Source: Gordonia hydrophobica NBRC 16057
GTDB lineage: Bacteria; Actinomycetota; Actinomycetes; Mycobacteriales; Mycobacteriaceae
Length of the DNA stretch: 64,000 bases
Assembly (NCBI RefSeq): GCF_001592365.1
Contig: NZ_BCWU01000002.1
Span: forward strand, 186,001-250,000
Reading direction: 5' to 3'
The translations under genes were made by a program, and so were the position numbers. Shown one piece after another: positions 8,366 through 17,238 of this stretch. The first letter of the stretch is position 1, and each line of letters opens with the position of its first letter. The notes under the pieces were generated by a model, which made no database searches, had not been told where the DNA came from, and was given only the letters and a program-made list of their open reading frames with translations.

Positions 8366-10006
8366 ATGCCATCGTTCCCGCGCGATCTCGCGACCGGGTT
8401 TGTTCCCCACCCCGACGCACTCGCTGAGCAGTACCGCGCCCTCGGCGTCTTCGACGACCGCCCGCTGTGGGCGCCGCTCGCCGACCGCGCGGACTCCGAC
8501 GCCCCCGCGGTCTCGGACGCCGAAACCGGCCGGACGCTCTCCTATCGAGCGCTGCTGCAGGCGGCGGATCGTCGTGCCGCGGGGTTCGCCGCCGTCGGCC
8601 TCCAACCCGGTGACCGCGTGGTGCTCCACCTGTCGAACTCCGCCGAGTTCGCCGTCACGTTCTTCGGCCTGCTGCGCGCAGGCCTCGCGCCCGTGATGAC
8701 CCTGCCCGCGCATCGGATCACCGAGATCGCCCACTTGGCCGCCGGTTCCGGCGCACGCGCATACATCTGCGACGACGCGCGCGGCGGCTACGACTTCCGC
8801 GGATTGGCCGCCGATCTGATCGCGCGGGTGCCCGGCGTCGAGCACGTCTTCGTCACCGGCGATCCAGGCTCGTTCGCGCCGCTCCCCGACGCCGACACCC
8901 CGTGGACGCCGCCGACCGTCGACCCGGATCTACCCGCCCTGTTCCTGGTCTCCGGCGGGACCACCGGGCTGCCGAAGCTGATCGCCCGCACCCACAACGA
9001 CTACGCGTTCAACGCCCGCATCTCCGCGGAGATCGCCGCGCTGACCGCCGACGACGTCTACCTCGCCGCGCTGCCGGCCGCCCACAACTTCCCGCTCTCC
9101 TGCCCGGGGCTCCTCGGGATGATCGGCGTCGGCGGGCACACCGTCTTCACCCAGAATCCCAGTCCCGACGCCGCCTTCGACGTCATCGAGAAGTACCGCG
9201 TGACGGTCGCCGCGCTGGTGCCCGCACTGGCACAGCTCTGGTGCGCCGCAACGGAGTGGGAGCCCGCCGACATCTCGTCGCTGCGGCTGCTGCAGGTCGG
9301 CGGCGCCAAGCTCGCCGCACCCGATGCCGTCGCGATCGATGCCGCGATGGGACCGATCGTCCAGCAGGTGTTCGGGATGGCCGAGGGGCTGATCTGCTAC
9401 ACCCGCGTCGACGACGCCCGCGAGCTGGTCCACGTCTGCCAGGGCGCCCCGATGAGCCCGCTCGACGAGGTCCGCATCGTCGACGAGCACGGCCGCGAAG
9501 TGCCCGACGGCGAGGAGGGGGAACTGCAGGTCCGCGGGCCGTACACCATCCGCGGCTACTACCGCGCGCCGGAGCACAACGCGCGCAGCTTCTCCGGCGA
9601 CGGTTTCTACTCGTCCGGCGACCTGGTCCGCCGACTGCCGTCCGGGCATCTGGCGGTGACCGGACGGATCAAGGACACCATCGTCCGGGCCGGTGAGAAC
9701 GTGGCCGCCGACGACGTCGAAGAGCATCTGCTGGCGCATCCGGCGATCGCGCACACCGCGGTGGTCGGCCTCCCCGACGATGCGCTCGGAGAGCTGATCT
9801 GCGCGGTGGTCGTGCCGGGCCGCGACGCCGCCGCCCCGTCCCTCCCCGACATCCGCAGCTTCCTCGCCGACCGCGGCCTCGCCTCGTTCAAGCTCCCCGA
9901 CCGCCTCCACACCCTCGGCACCCTGCCGGTGACCTCCGTCGGGAAGATCGACAAGGCCGCACTGCGCACGACGCTGGCTCCGGCGTCGCCGCCGACTGTC
10001 GGATAG
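8366..10006 (+). CDS. mbtA: Salicyl-AMP ligase (MbtA/DhbE/EntE family)
   Basis: A 546-residue free-standing aryl acid adenylating enzyme. It has the P-loop-like LFLVSGGTTGLPKLIARTHN (near residues 192-211), the AMP-site segment VFGMAEGLICYTR, YSSGDLVRR and the C-terminal lysine in SVGKIDKAALR. It activates salicylate and loads it on the MbtB aryl carrier domain. AGGAG ends 5 bases before the ATG at 8366, which favours it over the in-frame GTG at 8360. The gene is divergent from the rest of the cluster and shares the iron-box promoter. Confidence 0.92.
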   Translation: MPSFPRDLATGFVPHPDALAEQYRALGVFDDRPLWAPLADRADSDAPAVSDAETGRTLSYRALLQAADRRAAGFAAVGLQPGDRVVLHLSNSAEFAVTFFGLLRAGLAPVMTLPAHRITEIAHLAAGSGARAYICDDARGGYDFRGLAADLIARVPGVEHVFVTGDPGSFAPLPDADTPWTPPTVDPDLPALFLVSGGTTGLPKLIARTHNDYAFNARISAEIAALTADDVYLAALPAAHNFPLSCPGLLGMIGVGGHTVFTQNPSPDAAFDVIEKYRVTVAALVPALAQLWCAATEWEPADISSLRLLQVGGAKLAAPDAVAIDAAMGPIVQQVFGMAEGLICYTRVDDARELVHVCQGAPMSPLDEVRIVDEHGREVPDGEEGELQVRGPYTIRGYYRAPEHNARSFSGDGFYSSGDLVRRLPSGHLAVTGRIKDTIVRAGENVAADDVEEHLLAHPAIAHTAVVGLPDDALGELICAVVVPGRDAAAPSLPDIRSFLADRGLASFKLPDRLHTLGTLPVTSVGKIDKAALRTTLAPASPPTVG

Positions 10007-10007
10007 C

Positions 10008-10080
10008 GCTGAAAACTGCCGTCACAGCGACCTCCGGCGGCAATGTTCCGTTGGAGGCGCCTGAGCGGGCAGTTTTCAGC
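10008..10080. terminator. Bidirectional terminator candidate between mbtA and the uptake operon
   Basis: A perfect 13-base inverted repeat, GCTGAAAACTGCC and GGCAGTTTTCAGC, encloses a smaller CCTCC/GGAGG stem. It lies between two convergent genes, and its arms provide short T runs in both directions. Confidence 0.55.
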
Positions 10081-10112
10081 AGCAGTGACGACCGCCCGAG
10101 AATCAGGAGACA

Positions 10113-11174
10113 TCACCGGCGGTCGGTCGCCGACAGGAGCCAGAGGAGGTAGAGGCCGCCGAGGGCTCCGGTGACGAGGCCGACGGGGATCTGGAACGGA
10201 CTGAGGACCCGCTGCGCCGCGAAGTCGGCCACCACGAGCAGGGTCGAGCCCATCGCGATGGAGACGACCAGCGTGATGCCCGCCGACCGGGCCAGACGTT
10301 GAGCCAGCTGCGGTGCGGCCAGGGCCAGGAACCCGATCGGGCCGGCGGCCGCGACCGAGACCGCCGCCAACGCCACGCCGAGGAACAGGATCCGGGTGCG
10401 GACGCGGTGCGCGCTGACGCCGAGACCCGCGGCGGCGTCGTCGCCCATCTCGAGGGCCGCGAGCGGGCGCGACACCGCGAGCGTGAGCGGAATCAGCACG
10501 GCCACGGCGAGCAGCAACGGCCACACCTGCGTCCATGAGATCGCGTTGAGGCTGCCGAACTGCCAGGCCCGCGCGGTCTCCGCGGCCTCGATGTCAGCGC
10601 GGGTGATCAGGTAGTCGTTGACCGAGGCCAGCATCGCGCCGACGGCGATTCCGACGAGAATCAGTCGGTCGCCGCCCACCCCGCGACCGGACGACAGCAC
10701 GTAGACCACCAGCGCGGTCGCCAGACCGCCGATGATCGTCCCGGCCGCGATCGCGGCCGACGAGGTGACTCCCGCAAGCAGGATCGCGGCGAGCCCTCCC
10801 GATGCGGCGCCGGTGGTGAAGCCGACGATGTCGGGACTGCCCAGTGGGTTTCGCGACACGGTCTGAAACAGCGCGCCCGACAGCCCCATCGCGCCGCCGA
10901 TCGCCCACGCCGCCAAGGTTCTCGGCAACCGCTGATCGACGACGATCAGGCGGTCAGTGGAGTCCCCGCGACCGACGAGCGCACGTCCGATGTCGCCGAG
11001 ACCCACGTGATAGATGCCGGTGGTCACCGCCAGAACCGAGACGGCCAGGCCGAGAACGACCAGAACGACCGTGGCGCCGACCGCGCGCCGCTGCATCCGC
11101 ACGGTGCGTCCGCCGGGCAGCCGGGCGACCCAGTGGACCGGCGCGCGTCGGGCCTTCGATGTCATCACCGGCAT
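10113..11174 (-). CDS. Iron-siderophore ABC transporter permease (FecCD family), second permease
   Basis: A 353-residue membrane protein with about nine hydrophobic segments and the FecCD signature blocks QTVSRNPLGSPDIVGFTTGA and GPIGFLALAAPQLAQRLA. It forms the channel of a Fe(III)-siderophore importer with the permease encoded just upstream. GGGGAGG lies 7 bases before the ATG at 11174; only one base separates it from the preceding stop. A short cytoplasmic leader precedes the first membrane helix. The last gene of the four-gene uptake operon. Confidence 0.9.
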   Translation of the reverse strand: MPVMTSKARRAPVHWVARLPGGRTVRMQRRAVGATVVLVVLGLAVSVLAVTTGIYHVGLGDIGRALVGRGDSTDRLIVVDQRLPRTLAAWAIGGAMGLSGALFQTVSRNPLGSPDIVGFTTGAASGGLAAILLAGVTSSAAIAAGTIIGGLATALVVYVLSSGRGVGGDRLILVGIAVGAMLASVNDYLITRADIEAAETARAWQFGSLNAISWTQVWPLLLAVAVLIPLTLAVSRPLAALEMGDDAAAGLGVSAHRVRTRILFLGVALAAVSVAAAGPIGFLALAAPQLAQRLARSAGITLVVSIAMGSTLLVVADFAAQRVLSPFQIPVGLVTGALGGLYLLWLLSATDRR

Positions 11175-11175
11175 C

Positions 11176-12252
11176 TCACGACCTCCCCGTTCGCGCGCGG
11201 AGGATGAGAAGCAACAGCACCGGGGCGCCGATGAACGCCGTGACGATGCCGACCTCCAATTCGGCGGGGCGAGCGATGAGCCGACCGACGATATCGCTCG
11301 CCAGCAGCAGGATCGGCCCGGCGACCAGTGACAACGCCAGGTTCCTCCGGTGGTCGACACCCGCCACCAGCCGGACCGCATGCGGTACGACGAGGCCGAC
11401 GAAGGCGATCGGTCCGGCCGCTGCGGTGGCGGCTCCACACAGGATCACGACGACGACGAAGCCGAGCACACGCACTCGTCCGACCGTCAGTCCGAGTGCG
11501 GCACCCACCTCGTCGCCGAGTGCCAGGGCGTTGAAATGGTTGCCCAGGACCAGCGCGATACCCAGCCCGACGGCGACGAACGGGGTCACCCACAGCGCCA
11601 CCTCCATGGTCCTGTTCTCCAACGATCCGACGACCCAGAAGCGATAGGAGTCGAATGTCGACGAGTCGAACATCGTGATGATCCCGATGAACGAGCTCAG
11701 ACTCGTCGAGAGGGCGATGCCTGCTAGGACCAGACGCGTGTGACTCGTCGGACCGGTCCGACGAGTCCCGAGGACGAAGACGACCACCGCCGCCACCGCC
11801 GCGCCGACGAACGCGAACCACATGTATCCGGCCGGCGTCGCGACGCCGAGGGTCGCTATCGCCAGCACCACCGCGATGGACGCACCCGAGTTGACGCCCA
11901 GGATTCCAGGCTCGGCCAGCGGGTTCCGGGTGATCGCCTGCATCACGACACCGGCGACGGCGAGCGCGGCGCCGCAGATCACGGCGAGCAGGGTTCGCGG
12001 CATCCGCAGTTCCCAGACGATGATCGACGCGCGTGAATCATCGTGGTCGACGAGCGCGGTGAGGACGTCGCCGATCGGGATGCTCCGCGAACCGACCGCA
12101 CAGCTGAGAACGCACAGCGCCACGAGGACGACGAGTCCGAGGAGCCACGCCGTCGAATATCGCAGCCGACGCGGCGAATCCGGCTCTTCTGATTCACTCG
12201 GCTTGGTGTCACGGGCATCACCGGCCGGGGATGCAGCTGTCGCGTATGTCAT
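11176..12252 (-). CDS. Iron-siderophore ABC transporter permease (FecCD family), first permease
   Basis: A 358-residue FecCD-type permease. It has MQAITRNPLAEPGILGVNSG near residue 110 and GPIAFVGLVVPHAVRLVAG near residue 290, with about nine to ten predicted membrane helices after a 35-residue Ser/Pro/Glu-rich leader. It pairs with the following permease as a heterodimer and should contact the ATPase through the conserved cytoplasmic loop. It begins 17 bases after the ATPase stop. Confidence 0.9.
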   Translation of the reverse strand: MTYATAASPAGDARDTKPSESEEPDSPRRLRYSTAWLLGLVVLVALCVLSCAVGSRSIPIGDVLTALVDHDDSRASIIVWELRMPRTLLAVICGAALAVAGVVMQAITRNPLAEPGILGVNSGASIAVVLAIATLGVATPAGYMWFAFVGAAVAAVVVFVLGTRRTGPTSHTRLVLAGIALSTSLSSFIGIITMFDSSTFDSYRFWVVGSLENRTMEVALWVTPFVAVGLGIALVLGNHFNALALGDEVGAALGLTVGRVRVLGFVVVVILCGAATAAAGPIAFVGLVVPHAVRLVAGVDHRRNLALSLVAGPILLLASDIVGRLIARPAELEVGIVTAFIGAPVLLLLILRARTGRS

Positions 12253-12269
12253 GTCGTATCGGCTGTGCG

Positions 12270-13136
12270 TTATTTCGTGATGACCACGGCGGCGTCGCCC
12301 GTCGTGGCCGGACGCGGCGACCGCGGTCCCACGCGCGGCAGCATCAGCGGGGTCCCGGTCACCGGATCGGCGGTGACCAGGGCGTCGACCCCGAACACCT
12401 CCCGGACGAGCTCTTCGGTCAGGACGTCGTGCGGTGCTCCGCTGCCGATGACGTGCCCGTCCTTCATCGCGATCAGGGTGTGCGCGTAACGACAGGCCTG
12501 GTTGAGGTCGTGGAGGACGGCGACGATCGTCTTTCCCTCCTCCTCGTTGAGCACGCGGCACAGCTCGAGGACCTCCACCTGGTGCGCGATGTCCAGGTAG
12601 GTGGTCGGCTCGTCGAGCAGCACGATCGACGTCTCCTGGGCGAGGGCCATCGCCAGCCACACGCGTTGTCGCTGTCCGCCGGAGAGCTCGTCGACGAACC
12701 GGTCGGCGAGGTCGTCGACCCGGGTGCGCTCCATCGCCGCGTCCGTGACCTGCTGATCGTGCGGCGACCACTGACGAAGAAGCCCCTGGTGCGGGAATCG
12801 CCCGCGGGCCACGAGATCGCGGACGGTGATGCCGTCCGGTGCGATCGACGATTGCGGCAGGAGTCCGATTTCGCGGGCGACGGCTTTGGCTGGATGGTCG
12901 GCGATCGCCTTGCCGTCGAGCAGGACTCGCCCGCGGACCGGTGGAAGTAGTCGGGTCAGTGCACGCAGCAGCGTCGACTTCCCGCAGGCGTTCGGTCCGA
13001 CGATGACGGTGAACGATCCGTCGTCGATCACGAGGTCGAGGCCGTCGGAGACGAGCCGCCCTCCGGAGTAGCCGATCGCGATGTCCTCGGCGACCAGCCG
13101 GGGACCCAGTCCTTTCGACACGACCGCTCCGGTCAC
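12270..13136 (-). CDS. Iron-siderophore ABC transporter ATP-binding protein (FecE/FepC type)
   Basis: A 288-residue ABC ATPase with Walker A GPNACGKST, Q-loop LLPQSS, signature DELSGGQRQR, Walker B SIVLLDEPTTYLD and the switch His in VLHDLNQA. This is the pattern of the FecE/FepC/FhuC branch. The GTG start at 13136 overlaps the stop of the substrate-binding protein (GTGA). It powers import of a ferric siderophore, plausibly the one made by the adjacent cluster or a foreign one. Confidence 0.92.
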   Translation of the reverse strand: MTGAVVSKGLGPRLVAEDIAIGYSGGRLVSDGLDLVIDDGSFTVIVGPNACGKSTLLRALTRLLPPVRGRVLLDGKAIADHPAKAVAREIGLLPQSSIAPDGITVRDLVARGRFPHQGLLRQWSPHDQQVTDAAMERTRVDDLADRFVDELSGGQRQRVWLAMALAQETSIVLLDEPTTYLDIAHQVEVLELCRVLNEEEGKTIVAVLHDLNQACRYAHTLIAMKDGHVIGSGAPHDVLTEELVREVFGVDALVTADPVTGTPLMLPRVGPRSPRPATTGDAAVVITK

Positions 13137-14161
13137 CGGCCGAGCTTGGCGCGCAACTGGTCGAGGACTTCCCTGGCGGCGGTCGGACCGACGTTCAGAT
13201 AGAAGACGTCGTCGTCGACGGCGACCGCGTGCTCGTCGGAGACGGCCTGCAGCGTCTTCCACAGCGGTGCCCCCGTGACAGCGCCGGTGTCACCGCCCTG
13301 AACGCCGTAGAAGATCCAGTCGGCGTCGGCCTGGTCGAGCTGCTCGTTGCTGATGTCGTGCGAGGTCTCGTCGGTGAACCACTGTGTCTGCGGCCGCGCC
13401 AGCCCGGCGTCCTCGGCAACCGAGCCGCTGAACGACGCCACCCCGAACACGCGGAGTCGGTCGCCGTTCTTGCGCAGGAACGAGACCGTCGGCGAGCCGT
13501 CGACGGTCTTCCCGAAGTCGGCGGCGTCGTTCTGGTACTCGTCGAGCCACGTCTGGGCCTGATCGCGTTTGCCGAGCGCGTCGGCCAGGAGCAGGAGGTC
13601 TTGCTTCCAGTAGAGGCCGGTCCCCTGGGTGACGACGGTGGGCGCCATCGCCGCGAGGCTCGCGTACAGCTTGTCCGAGTCCTTGCCCGCCTTGTTCATG
13701 AGGATCAGGTCGGGTTTCAGGTTCGCGACGGCCTCGAGACTCGGCTCGAAGCGACTGCCGACGTCGGCGACGCGGTCGAGTTCGGCCTTGCGGTCGGGAA
13801 AGGCGTTGTACAGGTACTTGGGAACGAGGGCGGCGCCGTCGCCGCTCGTGGATCCGACCGGGACGACGCCGAGCGTCAGCAGTGCGTCGGCCTGCCCGGT
13901 CGAGATCACGACCACGCGCTTCGGAGCCGCCGCCACGTCGGTCTCACCCTTGAAGTGCTTCACCGTCCGGGGAAACACGCCGTCGGCCGCTCCGCTCCCC
14001 TTGCCCGCGGGCATGGTGCGCGGCGTCACGAACGAGGTCGGGCTCGCGGACGTCGACTCCGAGTCGTCGACGCCGGCATCGGAAGACGAGCATCCGGACA
14101 GCACCATGGCGGACGCGGCGACCATCGCAGCCGCACAGAGGCTGATTCGCTTGAAGAACAT
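13133..14161 (-). CDS. Siderophore-binding lipoprotein (FecB/FepB family)
   Basis: A 342-residue extracytoplasmic binding protein. The N terminus has a lipoprotein signal peptide with lipobox VLSGC, followed by a Ser/Thr-rich linker and the class III binding fold (VVVISTGQADALLTLGVVPVG, LEAVANLKPDLIL, DADWIFYG). It captures ferric siderophore and delivers it to the FecCD permeases. The ATG at 14161 starts right at the signal peptide; the longer frame would add 10 residues across the iron box. First gene of the uptake operon, controlled by the iron box 11 bases upstream. Confidence 0.9.
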   Translation of the reverse strand: MFFKRISLCAAAMVAASAMVLSGCSSSDAGVDDSESTSASPTSFVTPRTMPAGKGSGAADGVFPRTVKHFKGETDVAAAPKRVVVISTGQADALLTLGVVPVGSTSGDGAALVPKYLYNAFPDRKAELDRVADVGSRFEPSLEAVANLKPDLILMNKAGKDSDKLYASLAAMAPTVVTQGTGLYWKQDLLLLADALGKRDQAQTWLDEYQNDAADFGKTVDGSPTVSFLRKNGDRLRVFGVASFSGSVAEDAGLARPQTQWFTDETSHDISNEQLDQADADWIFYGVQGGDTGAVTGAPLWKTLQAVSDEHAVAVDDDVFYLNVGPTAAREVLDQLRAKLGR

Positions 14162-14171
14162 GACCCAGATA

Positions 14172-14190
14172 TTAGGGTAGGCAAGCCACA
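14172..14190. promoter_or_regulatory. IdeR/DmdR-type iron box before the uptake operon
   Basis: TTAGGGTAGGCAAGCCACA matches 14 of 19 positions of the IdeR consensus. It lies 11 bases upstream of the lipoprotein start, so import should be derepressed with biosynthesis when iron is scarce. Confidence 0.7.
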
Positions 14191-14281
14191 ATTCGGTAGT
14201 CGGTGGTTCGGCGGGCAGATCGACTCGGCCTCCTCAGACCGAACATCGCCGCACAGTCGCCGGCCGACGAATATTCGCTTC

Positions 14282-14342
14282 TAATTTCGAAATTACCTTG
14301 CTAGATCGAACTTCGTGATGGTTGTATGGCTTGTATCACAAG
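14282..14342 (+). promoter_or_regulatory. P450 promoter region with palindromic operator
   Basis: A perfect palindrome TAATTTCGAAATTA (14282-14295) is followed after 9 bases by ATCGAA and, further on, by TTGTATCAC; CTTGT/ACAAG forms a second small repeat at 14330-14342. The arrangement recurs with identical spacing before the FAH gene (21447-21502). The rest of the 290-base gap between the lipoprotein and the P450 holds the iron box and no gene. Confidence 0.6.
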
Positions 14343-14451
14343 CAGTCGGATCGCCGTACAGCCCTTCGACAGGTAATTAGCCCCGGGCTGCCGACACGCG
14401 AGCGCCCGATCGCGATATCGGCAACAACGCAAATGAGAGCAGGAATAGAGC

Positions 14452-15657
14452 ATGGAAGCCGCCATCTACACCGAAGACCTTTTTAGCGACGTCGGTATTA
14501 CGGAGCCTTACCAGCGCTACCGCGAGATTCGAGACCTCGGTGCCGCAGTCTGGCTCCCGCGCGAGCAGGTGTACGCGGTTGGCCGATACAACGAAGTGCG
14601 GCAAGCCCTCGGCGACCACGAGACCTTCATTTCTGGTCAGGGCGTGATGATCAACGAGCAGGTCAATGAGATGAGCCGTGGCACCACTGTGGCAAGTGAT
14701 CCGCCGCTACACGACCACCTCCGACAGGTCGTGGCGCACCGGCTCACGCCGAGGGCCTTGCGGGAACAGCGCTCGCACGTCGATTCGCGGGCTGCGACCG
14801 TGGTGGATTCGATTCTGCGTCACGGCGGCGATGTGGTTGATGCGGTGACTTTGATCGCGCAGCCCATGCCGATGGCAGTGGTGCCGGACTTCCTGGGATT
14901 CCCCGAGGAATGTCGACCCCATCTACTCACCTGGGCCAAAGCAGCGGCGGATCTCGGCGGACCGGTGAGCAACCGCACGCCCGTTGCCGCTGAGCGTGCA
15001 GCGGAGATGGTGGCCTACATCGCCGGGTTGACTCGACGGCGCGGCGTGCTACCCGACTCGTTGGGGGACGATGTCCTCAAATCGGCAGACGCTGGAATCA
15101 TCACTGCTCAGCAGTGCCCAAGTCTGCTGCTGGACTACTTCGGCCCCTCGCTGGAGACCACAGTCAGTGCTATCAGTTCAGCAATTGCATTGTTTTCCCA
15201 GAATCCAGACCAGTGGGACAAAGTGCGGGCCGATCCCGCACTACTCAGCGGAGCCTTCAACGAGGCCATCCGGCTCGAGTCACCGATTCGGGGATTCAGC
15301 CGCGTCGCTGCTCGTGAGACTGAACTCGGTGGAGTCGACATCCCAGCCGGCGCGCGAGTCCTGTTGCTTTTCGGTTCGGCGAATCGGGACGAGCGCAAAT
15401 GGGACCGGCCCGACGAGTTCGATGTGACGCGTGCCAACGCTGACCACCTGGCGCTGGGACACGGACTGCACGGCTGCGCCGGCCAAGGCCTTGCTCGGCT
15501 GGAGTTCGGGACCCTGATGACGCGCCTAGCTGCCGAAGTCGCCCGATTCGAGCCGGCCGGTGAGCCGAGAATGCTGGTGAACAACACCACGCGGGCCTAC
15601 GAGAAGTTGCCGATCCGCCTGCACCTCGATCGTGAGCCGATGGGGGCGGACGCATGA
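14452..15657 (+). CDS. Cytochrome P450, similar to the CYP199/CYP203 branch
   Basis: A 401-residue soluble class I P450. The I-helix segment is YFGPSLETT, the ExxR motif is EAIR in EAIRLESP, and the haem-binding loop is LGHGLHGCAG with the cysteine near residue 342, followed by GQGLARLE. The FGP-LETT and GQGLARLE forms resemble bacterial P450s that oxidise or O-demethylate benzoate-like aromatics. The usual Phe at the start of the haem loop is Leu here. It overlaps the ferredoxin gene by 4 bases and forms an operon with its redox partners. The substrate is unknown; an aromatic acid or ether is plausible from context. Confidence 0.88.
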   Translation: MEAAIYTEDLFSDVGITEPYQRYREIRDLGAAVWLPREQVYAVGRYNEVRQALGDHETFISGQGVMINEQVNEMSRGTTVASDPPLHDHLRQVVAHRLTPRALREQRSHVDSRAATVVDSILRHGGDVVDAVTLIAQPMPMAVVPDFLGFPEECRPHLLTWAKAAADLGGPVSNRTPVAAERAAEMVAYIAGLTRRRGVLPDSLGDDVLKSADAGIITAQQCPSLLLDYFGPSLETTVSAISSAIALFSQNPDQWDKVRADPALLSGAFNEAIRLESPIRGFSRVAARETELGGVDIPAGARVLLLFGSANRDERKWDRPDEFDVTRANADHLALGHGLHGCAGQGLARLEFGTLMTRLAAEVARFEPAGEPRMLVNNTTRAYEKLPIRLHLDREPMGADA

Positions 15658-15845
15658 AGATTGTCGCCGACCTGGCTCGATGTGAAGGTCATGGACTGTG
15701 CGTGGACGTTGCTCCCGACATGTACGAACTCGACGATGACGCGATCGTCGTGGTGGTCCGCCCTGATGTTCCAAGCTCGCTCGAGAAAGTCGCGGAAGCA
15801 GGCGCCCGAGTTTGTCCGGTAGCTGCCCTGAAGGTCCTGAAATGA
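15654..15845 (+). CDS. [3Fe-4S]-type ferredoxin for the P450, with a CxxHxxC motif
   Basis: A 63-residue ferredoxin. The cluster ligands are CEGHGLC near residues 10-16 and the distal CP in ARVCPVAAL. The position that holds the second cysteine of a 4Fe-4S ferredoxin is His, leaving three cysteines, as in other actinobacterial P450-linked [3Fe-4S] ferredoxins. It should carry electrons from the reductase encoded next to the P450 encoded before it. Both junctions are ATGA-type 4-base overlaps. Confidence 0.88.
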   Translation: MKIVADLARCEGHGLCVDVAPDMYELDDDAIVVVVRPDVPSSLEKVAEAGARVCPVAALKVLK

Positions 15846-17005
15846 CAATGCGCAGAATCGTTGTCGTGGGTGGTTCGATCACCGCGACGACCGCAGCGGA
15901 AACGCTCAGACTGGAGGGTTTCGACGGGGCGATCACCATCCTGAGTCAAGAGAGCCGGGCCCCTTACACGCGGGTGCCGCTCTCGAAAGGGGCGCTCGCG
16001 GGCAGGGAAGACGTCGACGACATCACTCTTCCGCTGCCTTCCGACGACATCGAGCTGCGGCCCGGCGTTCGGGCCGAAAGTCTGGATCTGTCCCGACGAA
16101 TTGTGTGGACCGAGCAGGGACCGGTGCCTTGGGACGGGTTGGTGATCGCGACCGGTGCTCGTGCGCGCCGATTGGCACCGGAACTGAACGAATTCGTAGT
16201 CCGGGAGCACGCCGATTGCTTGCGACTTCAAGAGGCTTCGACCGATGCCGACAGCATTCTGGTGGTGGGCGGCGGGTTCTTGGGAATGGAAATCGCTTCG
16301 ACGCTGCGAGAGCTGGGCAAATCCGTCACAGTCGTGGACCGGGAGCCCCCATTACAGCGGTTGCTCGGGGAGACGGTCGCCGCGCGCATTCGCCAGGTCG
16401 CGGCTGATCGCGGAGTGCAATTCCATATCGCTCCGGATGGCGTGACGTTGTTCGGTGACCAGGCCACGCCGCCGCGCGGCGTACAAACTGCTGCCGGCCG
16501 GACGCTGGAAGCAGATGTCGTGATCTCCGCCGCCGGTGACGTACCGAATGTCGACTGGCTGGCCCGCAGCGGCCTGAGATACACGGACAGCGGTCTACGC
16601 GTCGACTCGCGGGGGCGAGTCCGGCCCGACGTCGTGGCCGCGGGCGATGTGGCTGCGTGTCCGGCACCCGGTGGCGGTCACGCGCGCATTCCGAGCTGGA
16701 CCAACGCCATTGACCAGGCGCGGGTGGCCGCCCGCGCGCTGATCCGAGGGGATGCGGCACCGCGCTACGATCCCTCGTACTACTTCTGGACTGAGCAATT
16801 CGGCTTGGACATCAAGGTCAGCGGTGCGCTGGTGTCAGACACCGAACTACAGGTCAACGACGGCTGGACTGCCGATGCGAACCCGGCGCTGCTCATCTGG
16901 GGAGAAGCGGATGCTCCGCTTCGAGTACTGGGCTGGAATCACAAACTGCGCCCGGCGCAGCTCAAGCGAATGACGCGACGATCTCCCCGAGTCATGTCGA
17001 CATAG
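15842..17005 (+). CDS. NAD(P)H-dependent ferredoxin reductase (rhodocoxin reductase type)
   Basis: A 387-residue FAD pyridine-nucleotide oxidoreductase. The FAD motif is VVVGGSITATTAAETLR, RVPLSKG follows, the NAD(P)H motif is ILVVGGGFLGMEIASTLR, and the second FAD segment is VVAAGDVAACP. The C-terminal WTEQF...I region is typical of ferredoxin and putidaredoxin reductases. Last gene of the three-gene P450 electron transfer operon. A strong terminator follows 8 bases after its stop. Confidence 0.9.
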   Translation: MTMRRIVVVGGSITATTAAETLRLEGFDGAITILSQESRAPYTRVPLSKGALAGREDVDDITLPLPSDDIELRPGVRAESLDLSRRIVWTEQGPVPWDGLVIATGARARRLAPELNEFVVREHADCLRLQEASTDADSILVVGGGFLGMEIASTLRELGKSVTVVDREPPLQRLLGETVAARIRQVAADRGVQFHIAPDGVTLFGDQATPPRGVQTAAGRTLEADVVISAAGDVPNVDWLARSGLRYTDSGLRVDSRGRVRPDVVAAGDVAACPAPGGGHARIPSWTNAIDQARVAARALIRGDAAPRYDPSYYFWTEQFGLDIKVSGALVSDTELQVNDGWTADANPALLIWGEADAPLRVLGWNHKLRPAQLKRMTRRSPRVMST

Positions 17006-17013
17006 CTCACGTG

Positions 17014-17042
17014 GGCCCCTATTCACAACCAGAATAGGGGCC
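17014..17042 (+). terminator. Intrinsic terminator of the P450 operon
   Basis: A perfect 11-base stem GGCCCCTATTC / GAATAGGGGCC with a 7-base loop lies 8 bases after the reductase stop. The following tract is only moderately T-rich. Confidence 0.75.
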
Positions 17043-17175
17043 TACTGTCGTTCTGCGTTAAAGGTCAAGATGTGTGTACAGATCCGCTGTGTCTGATGTC
17101 TGACCTCAGCTGACTGTGAGTCGAACATGCTTTGAATGGATGTTCAGCACCTGCACACGTGATCACGAAAGGCAC

Positions 17176-17215
17176 CGTGGCCGCAACACCCTGAGATCGG
17201 GGTGGTGCGGCCACG
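17176..17215 (-). terminator. Hairpin downstream of the alpha/beta hydrolase gene
   Basis: The stem pairs CGTGGCCGCAACACC with GGTGGTGCGGCCACG, with one mismatch and a short loop, 23 bases past the hydrolase stop. It faces the P450 terminator, so each convergent operon has its own. The 130 bases between the two hairpins hold no gene. Confidence 0.65.
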
Positions 17216-17238
17216 TGACATGCTGCCGGCGGTCGCGC

